NCBI GenBank assembly: GCA_002415855.1
Contig: DIAS01000142.1
Span: forward strand, 1-12,609
Direction of reading: 5' to 3'
Origin: Bacteroidales bacterium UBA5072
Lineage (GTDB): Bacteria > Bacteroidota > Bacteroidia > Bacteroidales > UBA10428
Length of the DNA stretch: 12,609 bases
Shown: one piece after another, positions 6,900 through 12,609 of the stretch
Layout: every line of letters begins with the position of its first letter
How positions within the stretch are numbered: position 1 is the stretch's first letter
The notes under the pieces: model-generated
What the model saw: only the letters and a program-made list of their open reading frames with translations
Told to the model about the DNA's origin: nothing
The model's database searches: none
Made by a program: the position numbers and the translations under genes

Positions 6900-9113
6900 T
6901 TAATTCGGGTACCAGTATGAAACATAATATCCCCCGCTGTAATAGTAGTATGTATGTGAAGGACCAACGGCAACGCAATTGCAGGTGCATACGGATCCTT
7001 CCGGTATTGGTGATCCGCAGGGAAGCGTGAATGAGGTAGTCCCTACACGGTACCTGATCCCTTCTGTTCCTTCGGATAATTCGTTTTTGTCATACAGACA
7101 ATTTGAGAGTGTTGCAGTGTTTATGAAACTGTTGAATGTATAAACCTGAAATTTATAGGAACAATAGGCAACCAGCTTATTGTCATCCAAAAATGATAAT
7201 CTTTGGATACCCTCTGTGTCAAATGTTCTGAGAATATTCATGTTCTCCATCAAACGGATCTCAGTTTCGCCATAATTGTATGCAATAGCAAGGTATTTTC
7301 CGTCAGATGTTGCTGATGCAGAAACCACGGATCTTTCAGTGGTTACGGTATGAATAATGGCCCCCCTCTCATAATCATAGATCTTAAAGCCTTCGGGGTT
7401 CTTCACAAGCACCTTGGCGCTTTTTGGTGATAACAGGAAGAATGTTGTATATTCTGTGACGGAATAACCAACAGCATCAAAATTCTCCTGCATATTTTCT
7501 TTAAAATCATCGATGGATCTTACACGGGCATAAGTCACCATTGACCAGATCTGCAGTAAATTATTACTGCAGATGATCAGCGTCTTCTCATCCGGGCTCA
7601 GAAGAATATTGTGAATAGGGCCCATTTGAATATCCAATGTTTTCAAACACTTGTTGTCAGACACTGCCCAAATACCGATCGTTCCATCGAGGCCGGCGGT
7701 AATGAATTCCTGGTTGTTTTTTTTCAGTATAACTGCGGATATCTTTTGGGAATGTGCCTTCACTGTCGGTTTTTTCTTTCTGTTCTCCAGGTCCCAACTT
7801 TTTATATTTCCGTTAAAATCTCCGATAATTAACACTTTGGCACTATGGCTTAAAGCCATGGCGGTAACAGATGTTCTGGCCGCCACCGAAAATATGAAAT
7901 TGCTGATACCCAGGTCAAAGATCTTGATCTTATCATTTTCAATGACCTTTTGTCTTATTGCCAAAAGGTTACCTGACTCCGTACAGGGGAAAAGCTGTTC
8001 ATGGGCAACCTCCCGGTAAGTCACGTCCGGTCTCATCTCCTCATCTGAAGACCATTGCCATAATTTTATGCTTTTGTCTGTGCTTCCCGAAGCCAGTAAC
8101 TTTGCCACAGGGCTAAAACAAACCGAGTTGACATCTTGGGCATGGCCTTCAATTGCCATTTGCAGCAAACCGTCATCAACAGACCAAAATCTGATCGTTT
8201 TATTTCCGCCGGATGCCAGGAACTTGCCATCATTACTGAAACTTATTGAATTGGCAGAATCATCATTCAGTACCAGCGTTTTCAGGAGGGTTCCATCCGG
8301 GACTGACCATAGCCTGATGTCACCATAATTACTTGCAGTTGCAAGGATCTTGCTATCTGCGCTGAAGCAAAGAGTATTCACGGAGCCTGTCATATCCTTC
8401 AGCGTACTCAGGAGACTGCCATCAGGAACCGACCAGATCTTAACAGAGAGATCCTCACTTCCTGATGCCAGGAACTTCCCGTCGTTGCTAAAGGATACTG
8501 AATTTACAGCATTGCTATGCCCTTCCAGGGTCTTTATCAATTTTCCATCGGGTACTGACCAGATCTTAACGCCATCCGAGCTCCCTGAAGCCAGGGTTTT
8601 ACTGTCGGGGCCGAAAAAGACGGAGCGGACATTGTAACCATTTCCATCCAGGGTTTTTATCAAATTTCCGGCCGGTACCGACCACAGTTTTATGGTAAGA
8701 TCAGCGCTTCCCGATGCAAGGGTTTTTCCATCGGGACTAATGTTGACAGAATTGATGGTATCGGTATGTCCTTCAAGTTTCTTTAAAAGCTTCCCTTCCG
8801 GGACCGACCAGATTTTCACTGAGTTATCATAGCTTCCGGAAGCAAGGATCTTCCCATCGGAGCTGAAACACAGTGATTGAACGGCACCGGCATGCGCATT
8901 CAGGTCGTTGCATGGTTCAACGTGTTCCGGTGCAATGTTGTTTTCACCCAGGGCTTTTGAAGTTCTTGATTTGCTGATATCGTTGCAGCCGACTAGGGTT
9001 GCAGTAGTGAGGGTTCCCAATGTTTTCAGGAAGTCACGCCGTTCAAATCCCGTACCTTGTTTATTGATTTTGACGGCATAAATCTCGGGGCTGGTCTTTT
9101 TTGGTGTTTTCAT
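6900..9113 (-). CDS. Tat-exported WD40 lipoprotein with C-terminal CTC/YWYPN tail (predicted modified substrate)
   Basis: The 737-residue protein has four parts. Residues 25-43 form a twin-arginine signal (ERRDFLKTLGTLTTATLVGC) with a lipobox at Cys43. Residues 71-354 are seven WD40 blades with repeated SxDGKxLASGS..D.xIKIWSVPDG units, a complete beta-propeller. Residues from about 366 to 680 are a second, degenerate propeller. The tail contains TLPCGSPIPEGSV, CTCNC (709-713), a Tyr/Gly-rich linker and YYVSYWYPN. The ending is nearly the same as that of the small lipoprotein at 11364-11795, although nothing else in the two is alike except the Tat-lipobox start. The tail is the likely target of the radical SAM enzymes encoded on both sides. 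Tat export suits a protein that is folded and modified in the cytoplasm. The propellers probably bind another protein; I see no catalytic motif. The start at 9113 places the twin arginines at residues 25-26. Confidence 0.9.
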   Translation of the reverse strand: MKTPKKTSPEIYAVKINKQGTGFERRDFLKTLGTLTTATLVGCNDISKSRTSKALGENNIAPEHVEPCNDLNAHAGAVQSLCFSSDGKILASGSYDNSVKIWSVPEGKLLKKLEGHTDTINSVNISPDGKTLASGSADLTIKLWSVPAGNLIKTLDGNGYNVRSVFFGPDSKTLASGSSDGVKIWSVPDGKLIKTLEGHSNAVNSVSFSNDGKFLASGSEDLSVKIWSVPDGSLLSTLKDMTGSVNTLCFSADSKILATASNYGDIRLWSVPDGTLLKTLVLNDDSANSISFSNDGKFLASGGNKTIRFWSVDDGLLQMAIEGHAQDVNSVCFSPVAKLLASGSTDKSIKLWQWSSDEEMRPDVTYREVAHEQLFPCTESGNLLAIRQKVIENDKIKIFDLGISNFIFSVAARTSVTAMALSHSAKVLIIGDFNGNIKSWDLENRKKKPTVKAHSQKISAVILKKNNQEFITAGLDGTIGIWAVSDNKCLKTLDIQMGPIHNILLSPDEKTLIICSNNLLQIWSMVTYARVRSIDDFKENMQENFDAVGYSVTEYTTFFLLSPKSAKVLVKNPEGFKIYDYERGAIIHTVTTERSVVSASATSDGKYLAIAYNYGETEIRLMENMNILRTFDTEGIQRLSFLDDNKLVAYCSYKFQVYTFNSFINTATLSNCLYDKNELSEGTEGIRYRVGTTSFTLPCGSPIPEGSVCTCNCVAVGPSHTYYYYSGGYYVSYWYPN
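6903..6989 (-). other. C-terminal tail of the WD40 lipoprotein (CTCNC + YYVSYWYPN)
   Basis: These 29 codons encode CTCNCVAVG, a His-Thr-Tyr4-Ser-Gly-Gly linker and YYVSYWYPN. The ending matches YYISYWYPN of the small lipoprotein at 11367-11393 in eight of nine residues. At DNA level both modules also share CAGGTGCATAC (6982-6992 and 11425-11435). This is the proposed modification site. Confidence 0.6.
8052..8903 (-). repeat. tandem WD40-encoding repeats (7 units of about 120-130 bp)
   Basis: The first propeller of the WD40 lipoprotein is encoded by seven imperfect direct repeats. They recur as ACCATC/ACCAGATCTT-type words for SVPDG..IKIW and as CCATC-GG-CT for SPDGK. Several units are close enough at DNA level to suggest recent expansion or gene conversion between blades. 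This is protein-coding repetition, not a mobile element. Confidence 0.75.
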
Positions 9114-9172
9114 GACAGGATTGTTTGGATGAATCTGTAATATAACCTAAAAACAGGGATTAATTTTTCAGC

Positions 9173-9448
9173 TTATTGAATAAAATTAAGTTGTCGCCAT
9201 TTTTCCATACACTGGTGAATGTAAAGGTCTGTTTTTGTTTCCGGTTTGCCCAGAATGGCCTGGAGCATCTGCTTTGATCTTTTATCAGCGTTACCTTCAA
9301 CCAGGACACACCATACCGCGGCTTCAGGGTAGGTAAGGAAAACATGCTCATTGGTCTTCTTGTACAGGATAGCCACCCCCCTGGTATCAACTGCATAAAT
9401 TGCATCCTCCTGCAGTTTAAAAACGGGCAATTCTTGAACTGATTTCAT
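9173..9448 (-). CDS. PqqD-like protein, probable RiPP recognition element
   Basis: The 91-residue protein reads as a PqqD-type winged-helix fold: N-terminal strands (VFKLQEDAIYAVDTRGVAIL), then VFLTYPEAAVWCVLVEG (residues 36-52) matching the 'Ln..ga.iW.ll.dg' core with Trp46, a helix containing KQMLQAILG, and a final helix ending MEKWRQLNFI. Stand-alone proteins of this fold (RRE) bind the leader or core-adjacent part of a precursor peptide and present it to a maturation enzyme, commonly a radical SAM/SPASM protein. Here it lies 44 bases downstream of radical SAM gene B and 59 bases upstream of the WD40 lipoprotein gene, between enzyme and presumed substrate. It has no signal peptide and is cytosolic. 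The similarity is by pattern and weak in sequence, as is normal for PqqD-like proteins; a fold search would settle it. Confidence 0.68.
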   Translation of the reverse strand: MKSVQELPVFKLQEDAIYAVDTRGVAILYKKTNEHVFLTYPEAAVWCVLVEGNADKRSKQMLQAILGKPETKTDLYIHQCMEKWRQLNFIQ

Positions 9449-9492
9449 CAGGTATCACTTGGTTTTGTTTATCACACCGGTGTCGGTTAATA

Positions 9493-10755
9493 TCAGCAGT
9501 CCTCATCCAGAACTTTGAGCAGTTGATCCTTTGTCAATTCCCTGTTGATATAACAACGGTCAATATAGTCTTCGGTCCTGTTTATTTTGCGTGATAATGT
9601 TTTGACAGGACAATCACCGGCACAGTGAAATTTACAGAAGCAATCAGAACATTTTGTCTTTTCCTTGCTGATCATCCGATGAAGGGTTGATTTCTTCTCC
9701 TTGTCAAACTTAAGTTCCTGGCTCTCCGGATCATACTGACCGTGGATAAAGTATTCAGCAACAGGGCTGCTGCTTTCGGTGATCTCATAGCAGCAGGATA
9801 TATCACCGTCGGGTGTTATAACAACTGAATTATCCAAGGCCTTGCAGAAATAGTTGGTCATAACGTTCAGGCGGGCACCGGAATAGGATAATTCCCGGTG
9901 ATACTTCTCCGCTATCTTCCTGGCCTTTCTGTAGTTTTCAACAAAATCATCCGCACCGGGAACTTCAATTTGTAATCCCCGTCCCATCGGGAACATGGGT
10001 TCTACCATAACTCTTTTGAATCCATAGTTCCTGCAAAAGAATTCAATGATCTCAGGAAGTTGTTTTACGCTCCGGGAGGTGATGGTGCTCCTGATCCCAT
10101 AGGAATAGCCATGTTTGTCAAAATACTTCAATGTATTGTCAACCCGGTTGAATGAATCTTTGCCATTAGCCAGCGGCCTGTTTAAGTTCTGTATTTCAGC
10201 ATATCCGTCCAGGGATACTGTTGCGTGTTTGGTGTGGTTGATAATAAAATCAGCCTGCTGTTTTGATAACAGGCCATTTATTCCCACTGAAACTGAAAAA
10301 GACCTTCCTTTTCTTTTGAAGGAATTTTCAATGTAGGTAACTGCTGCTTTAAATAATTGCCAGGCGGCTGAAATATCGCCTCCGTGGAATGAAATATTTG
10401 TACCGTCAGGTTTGTCCGGGCTGTTGTCAACCCTGAGGATAAAGTCGATAATTCCGGTAAATGTATTCCAGGGCATGATCTTGTTGGTAAAGCCTCCGTT
10501 TGCATAGCAGTAAATGCATTGCATGGTGCAACCGGAGGTCAGAATGAATGTCAGATTTGAGACGGATAAGCAGGGACTATCCGAAGTCGCCGGCTTTTCA
10601 GGGAACAGGGGCTTGGTTGATTGGAGCTCCTCCTGGTTTTGCAGGGCTATGATTTCGTTCGCGGCTTTTCCGTTGAGCAATGAAATGATGCCTTTTAACG
10701 GGGCATATAAAATGAACTTTTCTTGATGAGGAATAAGAAAAATGTCATTGCCCAT
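9493..10755 (-). CDS. radical SAM/SPASM peptide-modifying enzyme B
   Basis: The 420-residue protein shows CTMQCIYC (Cys76, Cys80, Cys83) for the radical SAM cluster, and a textbook SPASM domain: Cys304, DGDISCC (Cys321/322), Cys369-x2-Cys372-x5-Cys378-x3-Cys382 and Cys401. The usual GGEP after the second strand is HGGDIS (124-129), so the acidic residue is Asp and the Pro is missing; this differs from enzyme A. The N-terminus (NDIFLIP, FILYAPLKGIISLLN) is shared with enzyme A and probably marks a substrate-binding or partner-binding segment. The start codon lies inside the last codons of the beta-barrel gene (overlap 10745-10755), which suggests translational coupling. It is followed by the PqqD-like gene. 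Action on the Cys/Tyr-rich tails of the two lipoproteins is the obvious hypothesis. The N-terminal 75 residues could be a reduced RRE, which I cannot prove. Confidence 0.9.
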   Translation of the reverse strand: MGNDIFLIPHQEKFILYAPLKGIISLLNGKAANEIIALQNQEELQSTKPLFPEKPATSDSPCLSVSNLTFILTSGCTMQCIYCYANGGFTNKIMPWNTFTGIIDFILRVDNSPDKPDGTNISFHGGDISAAWQLFKAAVTYIENSFKRKGRSFSVSVGINGLLSKQQADFIINHTKHATVSLDGYAEIQNLNRPLANGKDSFNRVDNTLKYFDKHGYSYGIRSTITSRSVKQLPEIIEFFCRNYGFKRVMVEPMFPMGRGLQIEVPGADDFVENYRKARKIAEKYHRELSYSGARLNVMTNYFCKALDNSVVITPDGDISCCYEITESSSPVAEYFIHGQYDPESQELKFDKEKKSTLHRMISKEKTKCSDCFCKFHCAGDCPVKTLSRKINRTEDYIDRCYINRELTKDQLLKVLDEDC

Positions 10756-11314
10756 AGATCAATCCTCCGATGGAAAACTTCATTTCGAAGCCTGCAGTTT
10801 TGTCAAACTGATTGCCCGAAACGAGGTATGGCCTTGCCTGTAACTGGAGGCACAAGTGTTTGGCCACAGCAAACTGAAACCCGAGCGAGGCGGCATAGAT
10901 CCAGGAATAATCTGTCCCGTGCGTTCCTTCAACTTTCATCAATTGGGGAGCGATGGCGGCTCCCAGATATAAATTCGCCCGTCCGGATGAGGAGGTTATA
11001 ATATTGAATCGCCAGTCAAGCGGGAAGAAATAAAAGGTATAATACTGGCAAAGCACTTTACTATCGCCAACAATGTTTTGATTCTCATAGTAATCAAAAC
11101 CAAAAAGCCCGGCAGACACCTTTTTCATGCTAATAAAGGATTCCATGGATACGCCCAGTCCATGGTCAAATGTGGTGACATCCTCATTGCTGAGCTTGTC
11201 GGTCTTAACTCCTATCGTCAGCACAGAACCGCTCATATCCTTGAAGAACTGGGCATTCAGCGTTGAACAGAAGAGGAGGAGCGTGGAAAAACAAAGGCAG
11301 ATTTTAGTTTTCAT
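10745..11314 (-). CDS. outer-membrane beta-barrel protein of the cluster
   Basis: The 189-residue protein starts with a Sec signal peptide (MKTKICLCFSTLLLFCSTLNAQ) and then alternates short amphipathic strands with aromatic girdle residues (for example TFYFFPLDWRFNI, ANLYLGAAIAP, YAASLGFQFAV, GFEMKFSIGGLIYG). That is the pattern of a small outer-membrane beta-barrel of about eight strands, which is a family-level call only. It is encoded between the small Tat-lipoprotein gene (49 bases upstream) and radical SAM gene B, whose ATG overlaps its stop, so it belongs to the same operon. It may anchor, display or pass the modified lipoproteins at the outer membrane, or act as immunity or receptor; nothing in the sequence chooses between these. 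No catalytic motif was seen. Confidence 0.75.
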   Translation of the reverse strand: MKTKICLCFSTLLLFCSTLNAQFFKDMSGSVLTIGVKTDKLSNEDVTTFDHGLGVSMESFISMKKVSAGLFGFDYYENQNIVGDSKVLCQYYTFYFFPLDWRFNIITSSSGRANLYLGAAIAPQLMKVEGTHGTDYSWIYAASLGFQFAVAKHLCLQLQARPYLVSGNQFDKTAGFEMKFSIGGLIYGQ

Positions 11315-11363
11315 TTTTAAGCGGCATTAATTACTACAATACAGATCCCGTCAGGTCCTTCGA

Positions 11364-11795
11364 TTAATTCGGATACCAATAGGAAATATAATAGCCGCCT
11401 CCGCCTCCGCCTCCTTCTGAATCACAGGTGCATACTGAATTGCAGGTACAAACGGTGTTGCAGGTGCATCTTCCGCTATAATAACTTGCATCATACACAT
11501 CGCTTTCCGTGTCTTTAACCTTATCGCAGGTACAGACCACATGACACGAACAGGTTTCGGTCCCTTCTTCAACGTCAAACGTCATGGTATCCTTGCAACC
11601 TGAAAGCAGTTTGCTCAAAGAGGCAATACCTGCGATGCCGACAGCTCCTTCGGCAATTTTCTTCAGCGCGTCCCTGCGGTTTTTTATCCGGATTTTATAA
11701 ACCACCGGTTCTTCCGGCTTGTTTTCCTGGCAATTCGGGGTGATGTGATCATCAGTATTCCCCTCTGCAGGTTTTTTAATTTTTTTTCGGCTCAT
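11364..11795 (-). CDS. small Tat-lipoprotein with CTC repeats and YWYPN tail (probable RiPP-like precursor)
   Basis: The 143-residue protein opens with a polar leader (1-38), then a twin-arginine signal NRRDALKKIAEGAVGIAG and a lipobox LLSGC at Cys67, followed by Lys-Asp. The exported part is almost only tail: CSC (82-84), CTC (88-90), a short acidic spacer, three hexad units CTCNTV, CTCNSV, CTCDSE (110-127), seven glycines (128-134) and YYISYWYPN. The leader, the repeat-rich core and the neighbouring radical SAM and PqqD-like genes fit a modified peptide carried on a lipoprotein. The same tail ends the WD40 lipoprotein of this cluster. It is the first gene of the operon. Alternative readings are a metal-binding Cys-rich lipoprotein or an iron-sulfur/redox protein, but neither explains the shared YWYPN end. 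An overlapping frame at 11351-11578 is a shadow. Confidence 0.85.
   Translation of the reverse strand: MSRKKIKKPAEGNTDDHITPNCQENKPEEPVVYKIRIKNRRDALKKIAEGAVGIAGIASLSKLLSGCKDTMTFDVEEGTETCSCHVVCTCDKVKDTESDVYDASYYSGRCTCNTVCTCNSVCTCDSEGGGGGGGYYISYWYPN
11394..11414 (-). repeat. GGAGGC hexanucleotide run encoding the glycine linker
   Basis: Three perfect copies of GGAGGC plus GGC encode the seven glycines before YYISYWYPN. Each unit adds two glycines in frame, so slippage would change only the linker length and not break the tail. Confidence 0.8.
11421..11470 (-). repeat. 18-bp tandem repeats encoding CTCNxV units
   Basis: Read on the minus strand, TGCACCTGCAACACC, TGTACCTGCAATTC and TGCACCTGTGATTC recur every 18 bases and give CTCNTV-CTCNSV-CTCDSE. 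They are the cysteine core of the small lipoprotein. Confidence 0.75.
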
Positions 11796-11847
11796 GGGTT
11801 AGGTTTTACTGGGTTAAAAGACTTAGGTGATAAAACAGACTGGGTTA
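11795..11847. promoter_or_regulatory. three TGGGTTA repeats at the start of the radical SAM operon
   Basis: TGGGTTA occurs at 11795-11801, 11810-11816 and 11841-11847 (TAACCCA on the coding strand), the first touching the start codon. The longer ACTGGGTTA is exact in the last two copies. They could be binding sites of a regulator or remnants of a duplicated leader. No exact TAnnTTTG box was found in 11796-11995; the nearest candidate is TATTTTTA near 11895 on the minus strand. Confidence 0.3.
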
Positions 11848-11960
11848 GATTTCATAAGGAAACCAATAGAAACCATACCCATAAAAATACGAAAAAACCC
11901 GGATTTAGCAAGTTTATTACGGAACAATTCACTGAGGTTTAACCGATATTGATAGGGTTA

Positions 11961-12000
11961 CCTGAAATGCCGGCCGGTCTGATAAGGTGTTAATTTCAGG
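11961..12000 (-). terminator. possible hairpin over the stop codon of the GH144 gene
   Basis: CCTGAAAT (11961-11968) and ATTTCAGG (11993-12000) are perfect inverted repeats, and the 24-base loop contains the palindrome CCGGCCGG (11970-11977). The stem includes the TGA of the upstream gene. No U-tract follows on the minus strand, so it is a transcript-end or RNA-stability structure at best. Confidence 0.3.
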
Positions 12001-12609
12001 CATTGATGTGGAAACCAAGTCTGTCAAGTCCCGTCCTGATCTCAGGTGCTGCCATGAACAGTTTCCAGAGCAAGCCGCTGCGGTAATTCTCAATCATCAC
12101 CACAACAGGCCCCTGGTCGATAGCCAGGTAACGTTTTGGGTACCAGTTTTTCGCAACGCTGAAGCCATCGTAAAACCCGTATTTGCCGAGAATGCTATCG
12201 CCATGTTCATAATAAAAGCACTTCAGGGCCTTCATCGATTCTTCGGGGGTATAGGGGAAAGAGGATAAGGCTGCAGATGGGGTTATAACGCCAAGATCAT
12301 TCTTTTCACCGGGTGCATGAGCAGCGTAACCATCGGGTGAGTATCCTGCAGTGAGGCCCCAGCATGAATCGCTGTAACCAGCATAATGTAATGGATTTTC
12401 CCGGCACCACTGCCAGTTGATCAATGCCAGGTTCCGGTTCAGCTGCCAGTAGTTGGCATACCTGTCACTGATCTTCCGTGGGTCAAGTCCGAGATACGAA
12501 TAATGTGCCCAGAAAAGTGGCCCGCCATATTCTTCAGCATAATTATATTTAAGCAGCAGGGGATGGCCATACATTTGGCCGGAGGAGACGATGTTGCCTT
12601 TTCTGGCCC
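11996..12609 (-). CDS. GH144/glucoamylase-like glycoside hydrolase, C-terminal part (runs off the right edge)
   Basis: About 204 codons are present, open to the window end (the ATG at 12574 is internal; in-frame codons ARKGNIVSSGQ precede it). The sequence is the conserved end of the 'putative glucoamylase' domain (PF10091/COG5368), now largely GH144: YGGPLFWAHYSYLGLDPRKI, NRNLALINWQWCRENP, GYSDSCWGLTAGYSPDGYAA, SAALSSFPYTPEESMKALKC, YGFYDGF and AIDQGPVVVMIENYRSGLLW, followed by KLFMAAPEIRTGL. Characterised GH144 enzymes cut beta-1,2-glucans (sophoro-oligosaccharides); the old glucoamylase name is probably misleading. Enzymes of this family in Bacteroidetes are normally exported, but the N-terminus is outside the window. 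It lies 200 bases upstream of the radical SAM operon on the same strand and is likely a separate unit. Confidence 0.9.
   Translation of the reverse strand, partial: ARKGNIVSSGQMYGHPLLLKYNYAEEYGGPLFWAHYSYLGLDPRKISDRYANYWQLNRNLALINWQWCRENPLHYAGYSDSCWGLTAGYSPDGYAAHAPGEKNDLGVITPSAALSSFPYTPEESMKALKCFYYEHGDSILGKYGFYDGFSVAKNWYPKRYLAIDQGPVVVMIENYRSGLLWKLFMAAPEIRTGLDRLGFHINA

Noticed and set aside
6886..6990. Earlier in-frame start of radical SAM enzyme A
   Set aside because: The extra 35 residues would lie over the tail-coding end of the WD40 gene, and the N-terminus shared with enzyme B begins right after the ATG at 6885.
7611..8637. Several plus-strand open frames opposite the WD40 gene
   Set aside because: They are antisense shadows of the WD40 repeats; their repeated LPSGTDQ-type words are reverse-frame images of the blades.
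8052..8903. Regular repeats that could suggest a CRISPR or minisatellite
   Set aside because: Unit length (about 126 bp), divergence and the clear WD40 translation show protein-coding blades, not an array.
11364..11552. Reading the Cys-rich lipoprotein as a metallothionein
   Set aside because: Metallothioneins are cytosolic and lack a Tat signal, lipobox and conserved aromatic tail; metal binding is still possible but does not explain the operon.
11351..11578. Second minus-strand frame over the Cys-rich gene
   Set aside because: No recognisable features; the other frame has the Tat signal, repeats and the tail shared with the WD40 protein.

Overview
The window looks like a chromosomal segment of a free-living or sediment-type member of the Bacteroidetes, probably Bacteroidales-like. 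Reasons seen in the sequence: moderate GC content, no Shine-Dalgarno pattern before most starts, a glycan-degrading gene set (GH97, GH144, the remains of a GH53 gene), a DUF1295 membrane protein, a small lipoprotein with collagen-like triplets, and N-termini of the MKT-type. No RNA genes, insertion sequences or CRISPR arrays were seen.

Layout. At 1-189 (minus) lies the start of a 6-phosphogluconolactonase gene. At 190-477 there is no intact gene, but about 35 codons of the end of a GH53-like galactanase remain. A plus-strand run at 478-2698 encodes a small RelA/SpoT-type HD hydrolase, a DUF169 protein and a DUF1295 membrane protein. A minus-strand lipoprotein gene (2767-3315) has a good terminator hairpin. 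It is divergent from a secreted GH97 glycosidase gene (3518-5491), with an operator-like palindrome between them. The right edge (11996-12609, minus) is the C-terminal part of a GH144/'glucoamylase-like' enzyme.

The centre, 5500-11795 on the minus strand, is the most interesting part. Six genes are closely spaced, in the order of transcription: (1) a 143-residue Tat-lipoprotein with CTC repeats and a C-terminal YWYPN tail; (2) an outer-membrane beta-barrel protein; (3) a radical SAM/SPASM protein whose start overlaps gene 2; (4) a 91-residue PqqD-like protein, the fold of RiPP recognition elements; (5) a 737-residue Tat-lipoprotein made of WD40 propellers that ends in the same CTC...YY[VI]SYWYPN tail; (6) a second radical SAM/SPASM protein. 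Two otherwise unrelated exported lipoproteins carrying the same C-terminal tail, next to two peptide-modifying radical SAM enzymes and a recognition protein, read as a RiPP-like system.

Inferred working model: the tails are modified in the cytoplasm by the radical SAM enzymes, guided by the PqqD-like protein. The folded and modified lipoproteins then leave through Tat and are anchored in a membrane, possibly at the cell surface with help from the beta-barrel protein. The domain calls are well supported by visible motifs. The substrate assignment, the chemistry and the biological role are inference. I do not recognise this combination as a named, characterised system, but I could not search for it.
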